Assembly: GCA_950022655.1 (NCBI GenBank)
Contig: OX465583.1
Coordinates: forward strand, 14,965,298-15,029,297
Length of the DNA: 64,000 nt
Reading direction: 5' to 3'
Origin: Alentia gelatinosa
Lineage: Eukaryota; Annelida; Polychaeta; Phyllodocida; Polynoidae
The notes below the pieces were generated by a model. The model worked only from the letters and a program-made list of their open reading frames with translations. It had not been told where the DNA came from and did no database searches. The first letter of the stretch is position 1. Each line of letters begins with the position of its first letter. The translations under genes were made by a program, and so were the position numbers. Positions 9,307-20,092 of this stretch are shown here, piece after piece.

Positions 9307-10700
9307 ATTTGTCATCTGTGACACAGGAAAATATTATATCTGCTCTATTGTTTGACATCTAAACCAACAGGATTGGCCCAGGAAACGATTATGACAACCT
9401 ATTTGAATTTGATAAATTTCAATTTGAATTCAAAACAAAATTGGCGGAAAGATTGTGTGGCCTCACATGGGAGTAAAATCACTGGGAATTTACCTTTAAA
9501 TTGGGATAACAACACTTGCATACAATGGATTTACGGATTTTTATTAATTCTTCAACTTAAAATGCCACAATTTGCCTCAACTGTCCTAAATCAAGGTAAG
9601 TTTGGCGAACTTGGCAGAACCGGGTCTGCTTCCATAGGAGAGCCGTTCACCCCTAAATGGAGGGACCGGACAGATTAGGGGAGAATACTTTACCTAACAG
9701 CTCTGCAATCAGCAGATCTTCGAATGTGGTTGGATTGATACACCAGCTTGGTACAAAGAATCTTCAATATATCATTTTGCTCCCTTACAAAATTTACATT
9801 GTTGGTGATAACGATGGAGATGATAACGACAACAGCATGTTTGTTTTCAATAGGTCCACAAACTTATTTAAGTGTATTTACACCATCCATACCTTAACGC
9901 CACGCATATACTGAAAATTTAGATTTGACTAGTCTTTTAAACTCCTTGGTTGTCGCTGCTCCCTGTATGTCGTCCCCCAATTAGTTCCAGAGTTTTACCT
10001 CCTGTACATAGAGGTGATTTCTGGCAACAGCTGACCAGATTTAGCCTGTTTCAGTTTGAACTTTATTTATCTTTCGTTGTGTGTAGTTCTGCAAGTTTCT
10101 TATAGTCCATTAGATTCGAAAGTTTAAATATGTATGTCAACATTTGACTCAGCCCTGAGCCTGCAACCAAGAGAAGAATCTCATAGTTTTTCTAGCATAG
10201 CTGTAGCTAATAGCTAAACCAATTAAGATGCTCTAAGTTAACTGCTAGTCATACTAGGCATAACTGTTAATTAGATGAACCAAGTAAGGTGAATCAAGTT
10301 ATTTGCTAATTATACACTATTATCATGCTATCATTCATTTAGCCCCACCCGCTCCTTTACTTAATAATATAGAGAGACATTATATGGTTAATGTGACTGA
10401 ATGGAATCTGTTCAGAGATATTTTGGTCAGAAATACTCACCGAATTCGAAGAATGAGGTGAGTATTTATTTTGGTATCCAGAGATTATAGTTTTGACCGC
10501 TATTTTTTGAGAAAAGGTTGGTTGTTGTTTTTTTATTTTTAAAAAATTGTTTTATTTGATGGGCAATTTATTCAAACAGAGTGTCTGTCAGTTTATCAAT
10601 GCAAACATTGAATAATCAATATCTACAGGAAACAGGGTAGAAAGGGCGAAGGGAGCTGAAACTTCAGTGGATGGATACGATGAAAGTTGACTAAACGGAC
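9307..10700. other. AT-rich stretch, no supported gene
   Basis: Contains open frames of up to 108 codons around 9352-9678, but without homology, start context or splice support. A small palindrome (AATACTCACC / GGTGAGTATT) lies at about 10431-10467. Nothing else recognised. Confidence 0.5.
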
Positions 10701-10706
10701 GACCTG

Positions 10707-11169
10707 TTAGAGGGTGCGTCCACCAACCACGACAAGGCTACGACAAGTGCCGACATGAAAGTTCCAACCGCAGCCTTGTCGCAGCCTTGTCGTGAGAAGA
10801 ACATTGTCGGGACAGCGGTGTCGGGGCGTGTCGTAGACGTTGCCAGTTTCCGTAAAAAAGGCGCCCATGGTTCCGACACACTACGACAGTGATATCGAGG
10901 AAACCACAACACTCCACGACAAAGGTCCAGTCATAGTAAAAATCGAACATGTTCGATATTGTCGTGGCCTTGTCGGAGGGCCTCCGACAGGCCCCCGACA
11001 AGCTTCGTGTTGCAGCCTGTCGGGGCCTTGTCGTAGCCTCTTGTCGGGAACTATATGTTCCACCAACCACGACAAGGCTACGACAGGCCTTCCAATCGTA
11101 GAGCTGTCGTGGACCTTGTCGGAAAGCCATTGTCGTAGCCTTGTCGTGGTTGGTGGACGCACCCTCTTA
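10707..11169. mobile_element. MITE with TTA target duplication (PIF/Harbinger-like)
   Basis: GAGGGTGCGTCCACCAACCA at 10710 is inverted at the other end (TGGTTGGTGGACGCACCCTC, ending 11166). The TIR runs about 35 bp. TTA flanks both sides (10707-10709 and 11167-11169), a 3-bp TTA duplication as known for PIF/Harbinger elements. The interior is dense in CGACAAG/CTTGTCG and TACGAC motifs and folds heavily on itself. No transposase, so non-autonomous. Superfamily assignment rests on the TSD alone. Confidence 0.75.
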
Positions 11170-12900
11170 GAACACAACACCCTAAGGAGCACAACGTCAG
11201 ACAGGGGCTAAATGATGAATAAAATGAGCGTGTGAACAGGTGGGGGAAAAAATCTAGTGAATAAGGTAAACTGGGTAAATAAAAAGAAGTTCTTATCAGC
11301 ATTGTTTAGAACAATGCTACCAATTCCTATACTTTATACCATCGCTGGAATAGTATCTGCCCAAATCCATCCCTATTGGACTGCTATGACAATGAGAGCA
11401 CCAATTTTACTATGCGATCTTATGTTTGATTACTGAAATAAATGTTAGTTTCACTGTATTTAGACCCGGCCATCAGTATGGAAGGCATGGGTGCATGGTG
11501 TTTATACATACTACCAGAAACCCGTATGAGCGGTATGAATACGTGGTGTTTACATTCACTCCCAGAAACCACTATGACTGGTATGAAAGCGCGGTGATTA
11601 ATAGTTCGTAGGGACAAATGAACTTGAGACTGGTGTACTTCACACCTTTTCACCAGTGGCCAACTATTTTCCTCTGGGTGCAAATTTTCACAGATTGGGA
11701 AGTTCTAGTCTCAGGGAAATATGGCGGATTCAATTCATATGGGAAGACTTACCAGGTACATAGTCTGATCCCTACACCCCTACACCCCTACACAGGGTAC
11801 ACAGTCGCTGGCTCACAGCACTTCCCCGTGTGAATAGGTGTAATTTGGGACCGCTGAGACTCACAGACTGGAGGAGAATGTGTTAAGTACATTTGTCTTA
11901 CGAAATGGCCCTATAAATATTTAAGTGGGATTCACACGTTGGGATTCATGTACCTCTGCGACAATTGCAAGGAGAAAACTTGTGAGACAAATGTACCCAC
12001 TGCTGAATCGATGACTGAGTACCCATCCTAGCCAATACGAAAACACTCTCCAAACAGTATGAAAGATCTGGCTGGAGAATAACAAACAGGTCCCGCTACT
12101 GGGTCAAGCAAACGAGTGTAGAAATATACTCGTTGGTCAAAGTGGACGCTTATTTAACCCGACCAGAGCTTAAATGGAATTCACAGGTAGAGGCCCACAT
12201 ACCTGAGATTGGTGTACTTCATACCTTTCCCCTAGTCTCAGGCAATTCTTAGTTGGTACGAAATTCTCATGGCAAGATGTTTTTATCAGTCTCAGGAAAA
12301 TGGAACCCTGCAATTCAGACGAGGAGATTGTTTTCCAGTACACAATAACAACAGGATTTATCTCAGATAAACACCTTGTTAGTACATGAATCCCATCGTG
12401 TGAATCCCGTTGTACGTAGCGTGCCTCTATTTGCCAGTGCCCATGGGGCCAAGGTGGCGAGAATAGTTCATTTGTGTTCCACTAGTGGGCGCCATTATGA
12501 TTAGCAGGAACGTTAAATTTGGTGCAATATCGGCCAACGAATTTTTGACAAGATGAAAAGAGCATACTAGACGGAAATGATGGAAATACCCAACAAGTTG
12601 AAGATGCAGAACAAGGCGAAAATTAATTACCATGTGTAAAACAAGTAATATGCTAACATAGCTGCAGAAACTTCAAACAAGTAGAAAAATTAAGGACAAT
12701 GATTGGATATGGCTTAGAAGACGCTTGAGATGATGATTGAAATATTTATATAAACAGTTAAACAGTGAGAGTCATTCCTACTCATGCATGATACAAACAT
12801 AGAACCAGTAAACTTAACACGTATCCATGATGGCGGGACTTACCATTGTGCCACCATGTTGTCTAAAAGGTGTTGGGACTTGACACTGTACTGTGTTGGT
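11170..12900. other. Unassigned stretch with short local repeats
   Basis: Around 11480-11600 a ~60-bp unit (CAGAAACC-ATGA-GGTATGAA, then a GGTGTTTACAT-type motif) occurs about twice. No gene supported. Confidence 0.4.
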
Positions 12901-12919
12901 TAAAGGCATAACGGACAAT

Positions 12920-13260
12920 TTGGCTAGAAATTTCAAACCCATGTCAATTTCCTGAAAATTTAATATGATGATCTCCAAGTGTTGTGGAATACATATTTAA
13001 CTTAGAAATCAGGGGTCGCCGTGTTTGTTTTTGATTCAGAGATCAATATTACGATTATGTTACAATAGAATATATAAAGTGCTGAATATGACGTCCTTGT
13101 GATGATAACAGACCAGAACACAAAGGACCTGAATAAGTTGATTTTCACATAGCAAAACCCATGTCATTTTTCCAGATTTTCGCAGAATATGGTAGACGTA
13201 CATAGTACTTCACAAGGAAATTTTAAGATATATAGGTCACCATCCTTATTTTTCAAAGAA
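12920..13260 (+). repeat. Dispersed repeat (copy 1), also found inverted at 53160-53450
   Basis: Blocks such as AACCCATGTCATTTT, 'ttcgcagaatatg', GGTCACC and TTTTTCAAAGAATTGAA recur in reverse complement at 53160-53450. Unit structure is partly tandem, with AAACCCATGTCA at both ~12937 and ~13147. No coding content. Confidence 0.55.
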
Positions 13261-14175
13261 TTGAAGAAAACCACATTGTTCAGTACATTTCCCATGTGAT
13301 TCCACCAAATGTAAATTGTTACATTATTTTACATAATAAGATTGTATGAACTGGCTAAAAAATGCACACATTTGGCATTAAAATGAATCCCAAGGAACCA
13401 ATTTTGAATGATAATTTACAATATTTAAAATCACCAGGTGGAGCTACCGTAAACTGTATGATATGCCTTTAAGAGGTGCTGAGACTTAATACTGTGCCAC
13501 CGTGTTGCCTAAGAGGTGTCGAGTTGTGTATGAGGTGTAGGAAGATACCACTGTATCACTTAGTTGTCTATGAGGTGTCGGGACATACAACTGTACCACC
13601 AAGTTGTCTAAGTGGTGTCGGGACTTACTATCTGTCGGGAATTGAGAATCTGTCCTTAAATCTGCCGGCCATGACCTTTTATAGTTGATACAAGCAATTA
13701 TATTATCAATTGTCAAAAGTGTAGTAATGAATTTGAAATTCTAAATTATGAGCCTAATCTACGAAGGATACCATTATCTTCACCCTTTTCTAAATAACCA
13801 TGGTTAGAATGTACGCTTTAAATGCATGTACCTGAAATGACTGCACTACTAACTTCATTCAAATTATATATAGGACGTAGATCTGATTGCAATAAGAGTT
13901 TTTCTTAATGAAGGTCAAAGTCGCAAAGAAGTTGAAAGCGACAAACACGAAGGATTTGAGCAATTGTCAAACAGGGGCGGCGTATGGTACCTTACTATAT
14001 ACCCATGCCGTATATACTGTAAATATGCACCGTTTCGGCATATGACGTAAAAATACTGTACGGACCGCCCGTCCGTACACTAAAATACGGACCACCTTGC
14101 CATACACATTTATTAAAAAATTGTTTGTTAAGTCAAATGAAATTGATTTTTTTTTAAATTTCGGGTATAAAGTAA

Positions 14176-14328
14176 ATATATAACGTCCAACCATGCTTGT
14201 ACAATTCACAGAACTCGATGATAATTTACCGTTTGTACGGAACTCGGCATAAATGCCTCGGTCCGTACAAACTGTAAATTATCGTCTCGTTCTGTGGATT
14301 GTACAGCATGGTCAGGACGTTCTATATA
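14176..14328. repeat. Long inverted repeat, ~65-bp arms, with ACTCGG-CCTCGG loop
   Basis: Arms 14176-14240 and 14261-14328 are complementary over nearly their whole length (for example TTTGTACGGA / TCCGTACAAA innermost, CACAGAAC / GTTCTGTG further out, and ACGTCC / GGACGT outermost). The loop at 14241-14260 reads ACTCGGCATAAATGCCTCGG, carrying the CTCGGC...GCCTCG core of the foldback family. Module 2 is not visible beside it, so it may be a solo hairpin. Confidence 0.75.
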
Positions 14329-14349
14329 AATATGTTGTATGGGGGCGTA

Positions 14350-14520
14350 CCGTGGCGTATAGCTGTGTGTGGTGGCGTGCGGCGGCGTGCTGCGGCGTGC
14401 TGCGGCGTGCGGCGGCGTGCAGCGGCGTGCGGATTATTGCGGTGTTAACGGCGTCCGGCTTATGGCGGCGTACGGCGTGTGGGCGGCGTACTGCAGAGGG
14501 CGGCGGGTGGCGGGAAGGGC
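14350..14520. repeat. GC-rich GCGGCGTGC tandem stretch
   Basis: Multiple degenerate copies of (T)GCGGCGTGC(G). The complementary motif type (CGCCGCACGC) forms the array at 46160-46440. Confidence 0.8.
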
Positions 14521-14663
14521 CTGGATCAGGGACTACTTTTTACACACTGCTGAGGTCGCCGTGTTTGTCTGGCGCACGGATGTACGGCGCTCGGACGAGG
14601 GCGTCGTGAAGGGTCGGCAAAGGTCGGTACAGAACAAGGTGAGCATAATGACAATACGTGCAA

Positions 14664-15312
14664 AGTGACGTGTAGAGCTACGTGTATAGAGTATTTTACA
14701 GTGACCTGCACAGTGACCTGCACAGTGACGTGTACAGTGACGTGTAGAGCTACGTGTATGGAGTATTTTACAGTGACCTGCACAGTGACCTGCACAGTGA
14801 CCTGCACAGTGACGTGTACAGTGACGTGTAGAGCTACGTGTATAGAGTGTTTTACAGTGACCTGCACAGTGACCTGCACAGTGACGTGTACAGGGACGTG
14901 TAGAGCTACGTGTATAGAGTGTTTTACAGTGACCTGCACAGTGACCTGCACAGTGACGTGTACAGGGACGTGTAGAGCTACGTGTATAGAGTGTTTTACA
15001 GTGACCTGCACAGTGACCTGCACAGTGACGTGTACAGTGACGTGTAGAGCTACGTGTATAGAGTATTTTACAGTGACCTGCACAGTGACCTGCACAGTGA
15101 TGTGTACAGTGACGTGTAGAGCTAAGTGTATGGAGTATTTTACAGTGACCTGCACAGTGACCTGCACAGTGACGTGTACAGTGACGTGTAGAGCTACGTG
15201 TATGGAGTATTTTACAGTGACCTGCACAGTGACCTGCACAGTGACCTGCACAGTGACCTGCACAGTGACCTGCACAGTGACCTGCACAGTGACGTGTACA
15301 GTGACGTCTACA
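14664..15312. repeat. Minisatellite, 12-bp subunits in ~80-90-bp higher-order units
   Basis: GTGACCTGCACA and GTGACGTGTACA 12-mers alternate with a GAGCTACGTGTA-GAGT-TTTTACA segment, repeating about eight times. Because the subunit length is divisible by three and lacks stops, both strands stay open for 260-275 codons (TCTV- and HVTVQVT-type repeats). That is a property of the repeat, not evidence of a gene. Confidence 0.95.
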
Positions 15313-15353
15313 AAGATGCAGACAGTGACACAAAAGGTGTCACATACTATCAT

Positions 15354-15633
15354 TAAACATCACGAAATTTCATATAATTGTTTATATAATGGCATTAGTT
15401 GTCTTTGCGGCATGATATCACAAAGCGGAGCTGATTTGTATCTGTAGCGGAAGACAATGAATGGCATATAAATAATTATATGAAATTGAGTGATGTTTAG
15501 ACTTTATCCTGCCCTGTCACATGTTTTTAACTTCATATGTCACCAGTGACATATAAATATTTTATGCCATAACCGTGGCATACAGGCCAACCATGTTGAG
15601 TCTATGGAGATTTATATGAGGGGTAAGATAAAA
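15354..15633 (+). mobile_element. Bipartite foldback element, copy G (divergent stem)
   Basis: Hairpin arms 15356-15412 (AACATCACGAAATTTCAT...) and 15440-15500 (...ATATGAAATTGAGTGATGTT) pair around a loop ATATCACAAAGCGGAGCTGA, a diverged version of the family loop. Module 2 runs from CTTTATCCTGCCCTG to ATGAGGGGTAAGATAAA and contains ATGTTGAGTCTATGG. The stem sequence is unrelated to copies A-D. The element lies between two minisatellites. Confidence 0.7.
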
Positions 15634-15685
15634 TGTGCACTGTTGCCTGCAGAGGCATCCGCTTCTCACACATTGTCAACTGACA

Positions 15686-16265
15686 CAGTGTTTACACATC
15701 ACACAATATCCCACTTCTCACAGTGTTTACACACAACATCCCACTTCTCACAAAGTGATTACACAACATCCCACTTCTCACTAAAGTGGGATGTTGATAA
15801 CACATCACAGAACATCTCACTTTTAAAAGAGTGTGTACACACAACATCCCACTTCTCATAGTGTTTACACACAACATCTCACTTCCCACACAGTGTTTAC
15901 ACATTACACAACATCCCACTTCTCACAGTGTTTACACACAAGATCCCGATACTCACATTGTGTTTACACATCACACAACATCCCACTTCTCACAGTGTTT
16001 ACACACAAGATCCCGATACTCACATTGTGTTTACACATCACACAACATCCCACTTCTCACAGTGTTTACACACAAGATCCCGATACTCACATTGTGTTTA
16101 CACATCACACAACATCCCACTTCTCACAGTGTTTACACACAAGATCCCGATACTCACATTGTGTTTACACATCACACAACATCCCACTTCTCACAGTGTT
16201 TACACACAAGATCCCGATACTCACATTGTGTTTACACATCACACAACATCCCACTTTTCACAGTG
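15686..16265. repeat. 67-bp minisatellite
   Basis: From about 15916 five or more near-identical 67-bp units (CCCACTTCTCACAGTGTTTA, then an ACACACAAGATCCCGATACT-type half and CACATTGTGTTTACACATC). Before that come shorter degenerate units built on CAACATCCCACTTCTCA. Open frames here (up to 172 codons) cycle through frames because 67 is 1 modulo 3. They are artefacts. Confidence 0.95.
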
Positions 16266-16678
16266 AAACGTGTGCATACACATGTACACTGCACTGCGCC
16301 TTCAGAGGTTGCACTTGGCGGCCGTCCATTGTTCTGTAATCGGGAATAGATATCTGACTGGCCGCCTGACCACACCATGCTGCCAACAGAGGGCTGGTGC
16401 CGACGTGCACGTGCAGCCCACGACACGTGACTGCAGGCAGTATTGAATGACACATGATTGCGGGCAGTGTGGGGTCACACAGTGACACGTGTCTGCAGAC
16501 AGTGTGGGGTGACAGAGTGTAACGCATGGGGTGACAGAGTATGGTCACTGGAGAACTCGACCCGAAACGAACTCGACCCGTAGTTGTCAGGAGAACTCGA
16601 CCCGTTTTGGAGAAATCAATTGGAGAACTCGACCAATTCCAGATACTTATAAATAAGACGTCTCCATATATATGCAAG

Positions 16679-16950
16679 TTAGACCTACTACGATAGAATC
16701 GTAGACCTCCCGATATGGCACCGATACAAAATGTCAAAATCGGTGCCATATCGGGAAGGTGCAAAATCGTAGACATATGTCTAGACATGCCAATTCACCA
16801 CGCGTTGTATGGGGTCTTTATCGGTGTCTAATCGCAGAAACGTGGTCAACTGCCCCGATATCAGGTAACCTTTTGACGCGATTTTTTTATTGGGAGGTGC
16901 ATCGTAGACCATATCGGAGCCATATCGTAGTAGGTGGACGCCAGGCCTAA
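16679..16950. mobile_element. MITE, TTAGGCC...GGCCTAA family, copy 1
   Basis: Right end GTAGTAGGTGGACGCCAGGC-CTAA at 16950. The left end is partly deleted (TTAGACCTACTACGATAG at about 16679). The interior (CTCCCGATATGGCACCGATA, ATTTTGACATTTTG, GTCTAGACA, CGCAGAAACGTGG) is shared with copies at 17095, 49541 and 49927. Multiple ATCGTAG/CTACGAT and CGATAT motifs make it self-complementary. Confidence 0.8.
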
Positions 16951-17009
16951 AGGTCTGATTAGTTAGCTTTTAGACAAATATACCAGGGCATATGGAAAAT
17001 CGAACTAGG

Positions 17010-17100
17010 TTTAGAGGTAGGGCGTAGGGTTAGGGTTGGGGATAGGGTAAGGGCTGGGGATAGGTTAGGGATCAGGATAGGTTTAGGGATAGGGTTAGGC
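17010..17100. repeat. Degenerate TTAGGG-like stretch
   Basis: Imperfect runs of TTAGGG, TAGGG and GATAGGG lie between MITE copies 1 and 2 and resume briefly after copy 2 (17360-17390). They look like interstitial telomere-type or degenerate simple repeat DNA and are not a clean array. Confidence 0.6.
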
Positions 17101-17362
17101 CCGGCGTCCACCTACAACGATAGAATCGTAGACCTCCCGATATGGCACCGATACAAAATGTCAAAATCGGTGCCATATCGGGAAGGTGCAAAATCGTAGA
17201 CATATGTCTAGACAAGCCAATCCACCATGCATTGTATGGGTTTTTATCGGTGTCTAATCGCAGAAACGTAGTCAACTGCTCCGATATTAGGTAACCTTCC
17301 GACGCGATTTTGATATTCTATCGGAAGGTGAATCGTAGACCATATCGGAGCCATATGCCTTA
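17095..17362. mobile_element. MITE, TTAGGCC...GGCCTAA family, copy 2 (right end truncated)
   Basis: Starts TTAGGCCCGGCGTCCACC. The interior is nearly identical to copy 1 (for example CCCGATATGGCACCGATACA). The right end stops at GGAGCCATATG-CCTTAG without the full TIR, merging into TTAGGG-like DNA. Confidence 0.8.
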
Positions 17363-18500
17363 GGGTTAGAGATAGAGTTAAGGGTAAGGTGCTCTGTTTG
17401 TTTTCTACCCCAGAGAAGACCAATGTTGAGATCAGGATAACATACTTACTACTAAATATAGTAGTAGCTAGACAGAGTGACTGCAGCCTGCAGTTTGTGG
17501 TAACATTGTTTCGGAGTATTTTTTTAAACTTTCTTTATTGATTATCAGTTCGTTTTTCCTTCTTTATGTACATATCCGGTTTTTGTTCATCGAAAAAGAA
17601 AGATAGCTGTCAGTGAGTGCCACCTAGCACTGGATGAAATCAGCTCCCTGTGGATCAGTATAACAGCAGCATATAAACAGTAAGCCTGAGGACACTCTCC
17701 AGTAAAATTATACAACATCTAAGAATAGGTCGGTTATAAATGCGTTATACCATTGCTATTGATTTGAAAGATTAGATTTCAACAGGTTTTATGTGGAACA
17801 TCCTGTGTGTCATGTCACTGTGGGTAGTGTTGGGTGAAAGGTTCGGGGCGACTCTTGACTGTGAGGCAATGTGGGGCGAGAAAGCTATACATGCCTGTGG
17901 GACAGTGCCGAGTGAGAGGCGACTACGGGAAATATATGGCGACAGGGGGACACGTTTGGTGGGTTGCATCATGGACAGTGTATGTCCATGGTTGCATATA
18001 TTCATATTGCCTCAGTAATACTTTACATATACTTTACATATGTTTTTTGAAAAAAATGTATAGACACCGTTACTGCCCTCCCTGTGGGGTTGCGTGGTAA
18101 GGTGATATGAATTTTTTTTTTTTTTTTTTTAAATAACACAGGAACATCACAAACGGCTCTTCAACAATAACACATTTGCGGGCTTGCACATCTGATACCT
18201 ATCTTTATTTATGGAATAAAACGTGGCCAATAATCAACTATGAAATTTAGACAGCCCAGACTCGTTATCTGAATGCCTTACCTGGTCCCCACAGTCTGAT
18301 TTTGTGGAAAACGCCAGGCTTGCGCTCACAACCACCGTTCATATTCTGAGGGAGAAAGCTTGGAATAGCATTAACGCTCAGCTACACCAACCAGCATTTG
18401 ACGGCATGCTAACTGAGCTCTGCGCCGCTAGGCCTCGCTCAAAGTTAAAACAACAATTGCCCCGTTTTCGCATACCTCCAGTGCCAGTTGGCGGGTATAG
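17363..18500. other. Unassigned stretch
   Basis: Contains a poly-T tract at ~18112-18131. Open frames near 17780-18100 (up to 88 codons) have no supporting features. Confidence 0.4.
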
Positions 18501-18509
18501 AACAAGTTG

Positions 18510-18860
18510 ACACTGGACTCGGGAACGCGGGCGGCATGCATGCACGCTCTACTCTCCTCCCTGTCACCCTGCTCCCTCCTCCCCCTCCCACCGCCAGTTA
18601 GACGTGCTCTGTACATGTGCACGGGAAGGGGGGCGGGTCGGCAGGCTCCCCCTTCCCGGCCTCCCACCCGCCCGCCGCCCACCAGTTAGACATCCTGCGT
18701 GTGCGTGTCGGGGGGAGGGGGTGAATGCAGAGCGGTGCATGCCCGGCCTATTGACGGCCGCGACCCGCGACCCTGGACGCGCCGCCCGCGTGCCTGGACG
18801 CCGAGCGCGGATCGCGTACCTGGGAATGGCCATTTGGTCGCGGGGAGGTTCGCGGTGTAA
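18510..18860. other. CpG-rich, C/G-skewed patch
   Basis: High GC with many CG dinucleotides and CTCCC/GGGAGG tracts (CCTCCCCCTCCCACC near 18580), unlike the AT-rich surroundings. Could be a promoter-associated island for a transcript starting near 19020. No convincing exon. Confidence 0.4.
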
Positions 18861-18989
18861 CATGACGGGTGGATTGTATAAGGTTGAAGGAGAAGGAGAG
18901 AAAGGGGAAATTGATGCCATGACCGGCTTCCTTATCGACAACGCATGATTCAACGCACTACCAGCTGACAAGGTCGCCAGTCACCTGTC

Positions 18990-18998
18990 TATAAATAG
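18990..18998 (+). promoter_or_regulatory. Candidate TATA box
   Basis: TATAAATAG downstream of a CpG-rich patch, in context CTGTCTATAAATAGCCGAGA. A start site would fall near 19020. What follows is a CA-rich stretch, so no transcript can be modelled. Weak call. Confidence 0.25.
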
Positions 18999-19016
18999 CC
19001 GAGAGGCTTTGTCTGC

Positions 19017-19205
19017 ACACACAACACACTACTGAACACACACACGTTACACAAACACACACCACACACAGACCACACAACACACACACTCACACAAACA
19101 CCATACATATAGAAACACAGACATCACACACAAAAACACACCACAAAAATCACCACACATACGCACACACACACACACACTACATGTGTACACACACACC
19201 ACACG
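19017..19205. repeat. CA-rich simple repeat
   Basis: Degenerate (CA)n / ACACAC array of about 190 bp. Confidence 0.9.
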
Positions 19206-19464
19206 TCACTAACCACCTTTTCCCAACCAGCCACGCTTCCCACGTCCTATTGTCTGCGTCAAGTTTAATCTGTTAGTAGACCGCAAGCTCTAATTTAGAA
19301 GCCGATAGTTCAATATTCCGAATGATGAATTGAAGTCAGTTGAAGAATTTCGCAAATAACTCAGATATTTCACATAAGACTCTTGCAGGCATCCCTTCCG
19401 GGAATGTGACACTTCTGTATTCATTTTTCGAGATTCACAACATACATTTAACTGATTTCATATA

Positions 19465-19645
19465 CAGTAGAACCCTGCCTAACGGACACCCCGCGTAAAC
19501 GGCCACCCCTCCTTAACGGAGACCTTTGCTCGAAGCGGTTCCCTCTAATAGATGTTTATTTTAACCCCGTGTAAGTGCCTACCACGCGTAAGCGGTCACT
19601 TTGGCCCGCAACGGAGGGTGTCCGCTTGTACGCGGGGTTCTACTG
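19465..19645. mobile_element. pogo/Tigger-like MITE, copy 1
   Basis: CAGTAGAACCCTGCC at the left end and GCGGGGTTCTACTG at the right end (19645), with TA on both outer sides (19463-19464 and 19646-19647). Length 181 bp, filled with (T)AACGG/CGCGTAA segments. A CAGT end and TA duplication are typical of pogo-like Tc1/mariner elements. Non-autonomous. Confidence 0.75.
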
Positions 19646-19825
19646 TAATAAGATAGGAACATGCGGAAAAAAAACAAAAAACTACCACAGAGTGTAGGTT
19701 TCATTCAGCATTTCAGATTTTCAGGCTAAAAATATTAGGGATTGCTTGTCAAATTATAATTCTGCTTTTATGATACCTGACCTGAAAGTGCGGGGCTCTC
19801 GCGATGTACACTGACATGAGTACTC

Positions 19826-19847
19826 CCCCCCCCCCCCCCCCCCCCCC
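19826..19847. repeat. Poly-C tract
   Basis: More than 20 consecutive C residues followed by (AC)n. Confidence 0.95.
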
Positions 19848-19927
19848 ACACACACACACTCGCACCATAGAGGTAAAGCATCTAAATTTAATTTTCTACA
19901 CCCTTTGGTTAAGCGCATCTCCAACTA

Positions 19928-20092
19928 CAGTAAAACCCCGCTTAAGGGTGCACCCTCCGTTTCAAGCAAAGTTCCCCTTAAGCCAGGTTTCCCCCTAAGC
20001 GAGGTTAAAATAAACTAAATAAAGATTTCTGTTCCGAGAAAACTTTCCCCTTAAGCGAGGTGACCCCTTGTCCCTGAAGCGGGGTTTTACTG
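19928..20092. mobile_element. pogo/Tigger-like MITE, copy 2
   Basis: CAGTAAAACCCCGC at the left and GCGGGGTTTTACTG at the right, flanked by TA (19926-19927, 20093-20094). 165 bp, with internal CCCCTTAAGC-type repeats. Same TIR type as copy 1 (CAGTARAACCCCGC) but a different interior, 280 bp away. Confidence 0.8.

Noticed and set aside
10738..11211. Overlapping frames of 103-130 codons on both strands
   Set aside because: They lie within the TTA-flanked MITE and reflect its self-complementary CGACAAG-rich interior, not a transposase.
15831..16349. Open frames of 112-172 codons on the plus strand
   Set aside because: They track the 67-bp tandem unit in successive frames and encode only the repeat.
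18112..18131. Possible retroposon poly(A) tail on the minus strand
   Set aside because: No AATAAA in the expected place and no family evidence, so treated as a simple T tract.
18564..18971. Minus-strand 135-codon frame in the CpG-rich patch
   Set aside because: Low-complexity Arg/Gly/Pro composition with open frames on both strands. No family recognised.
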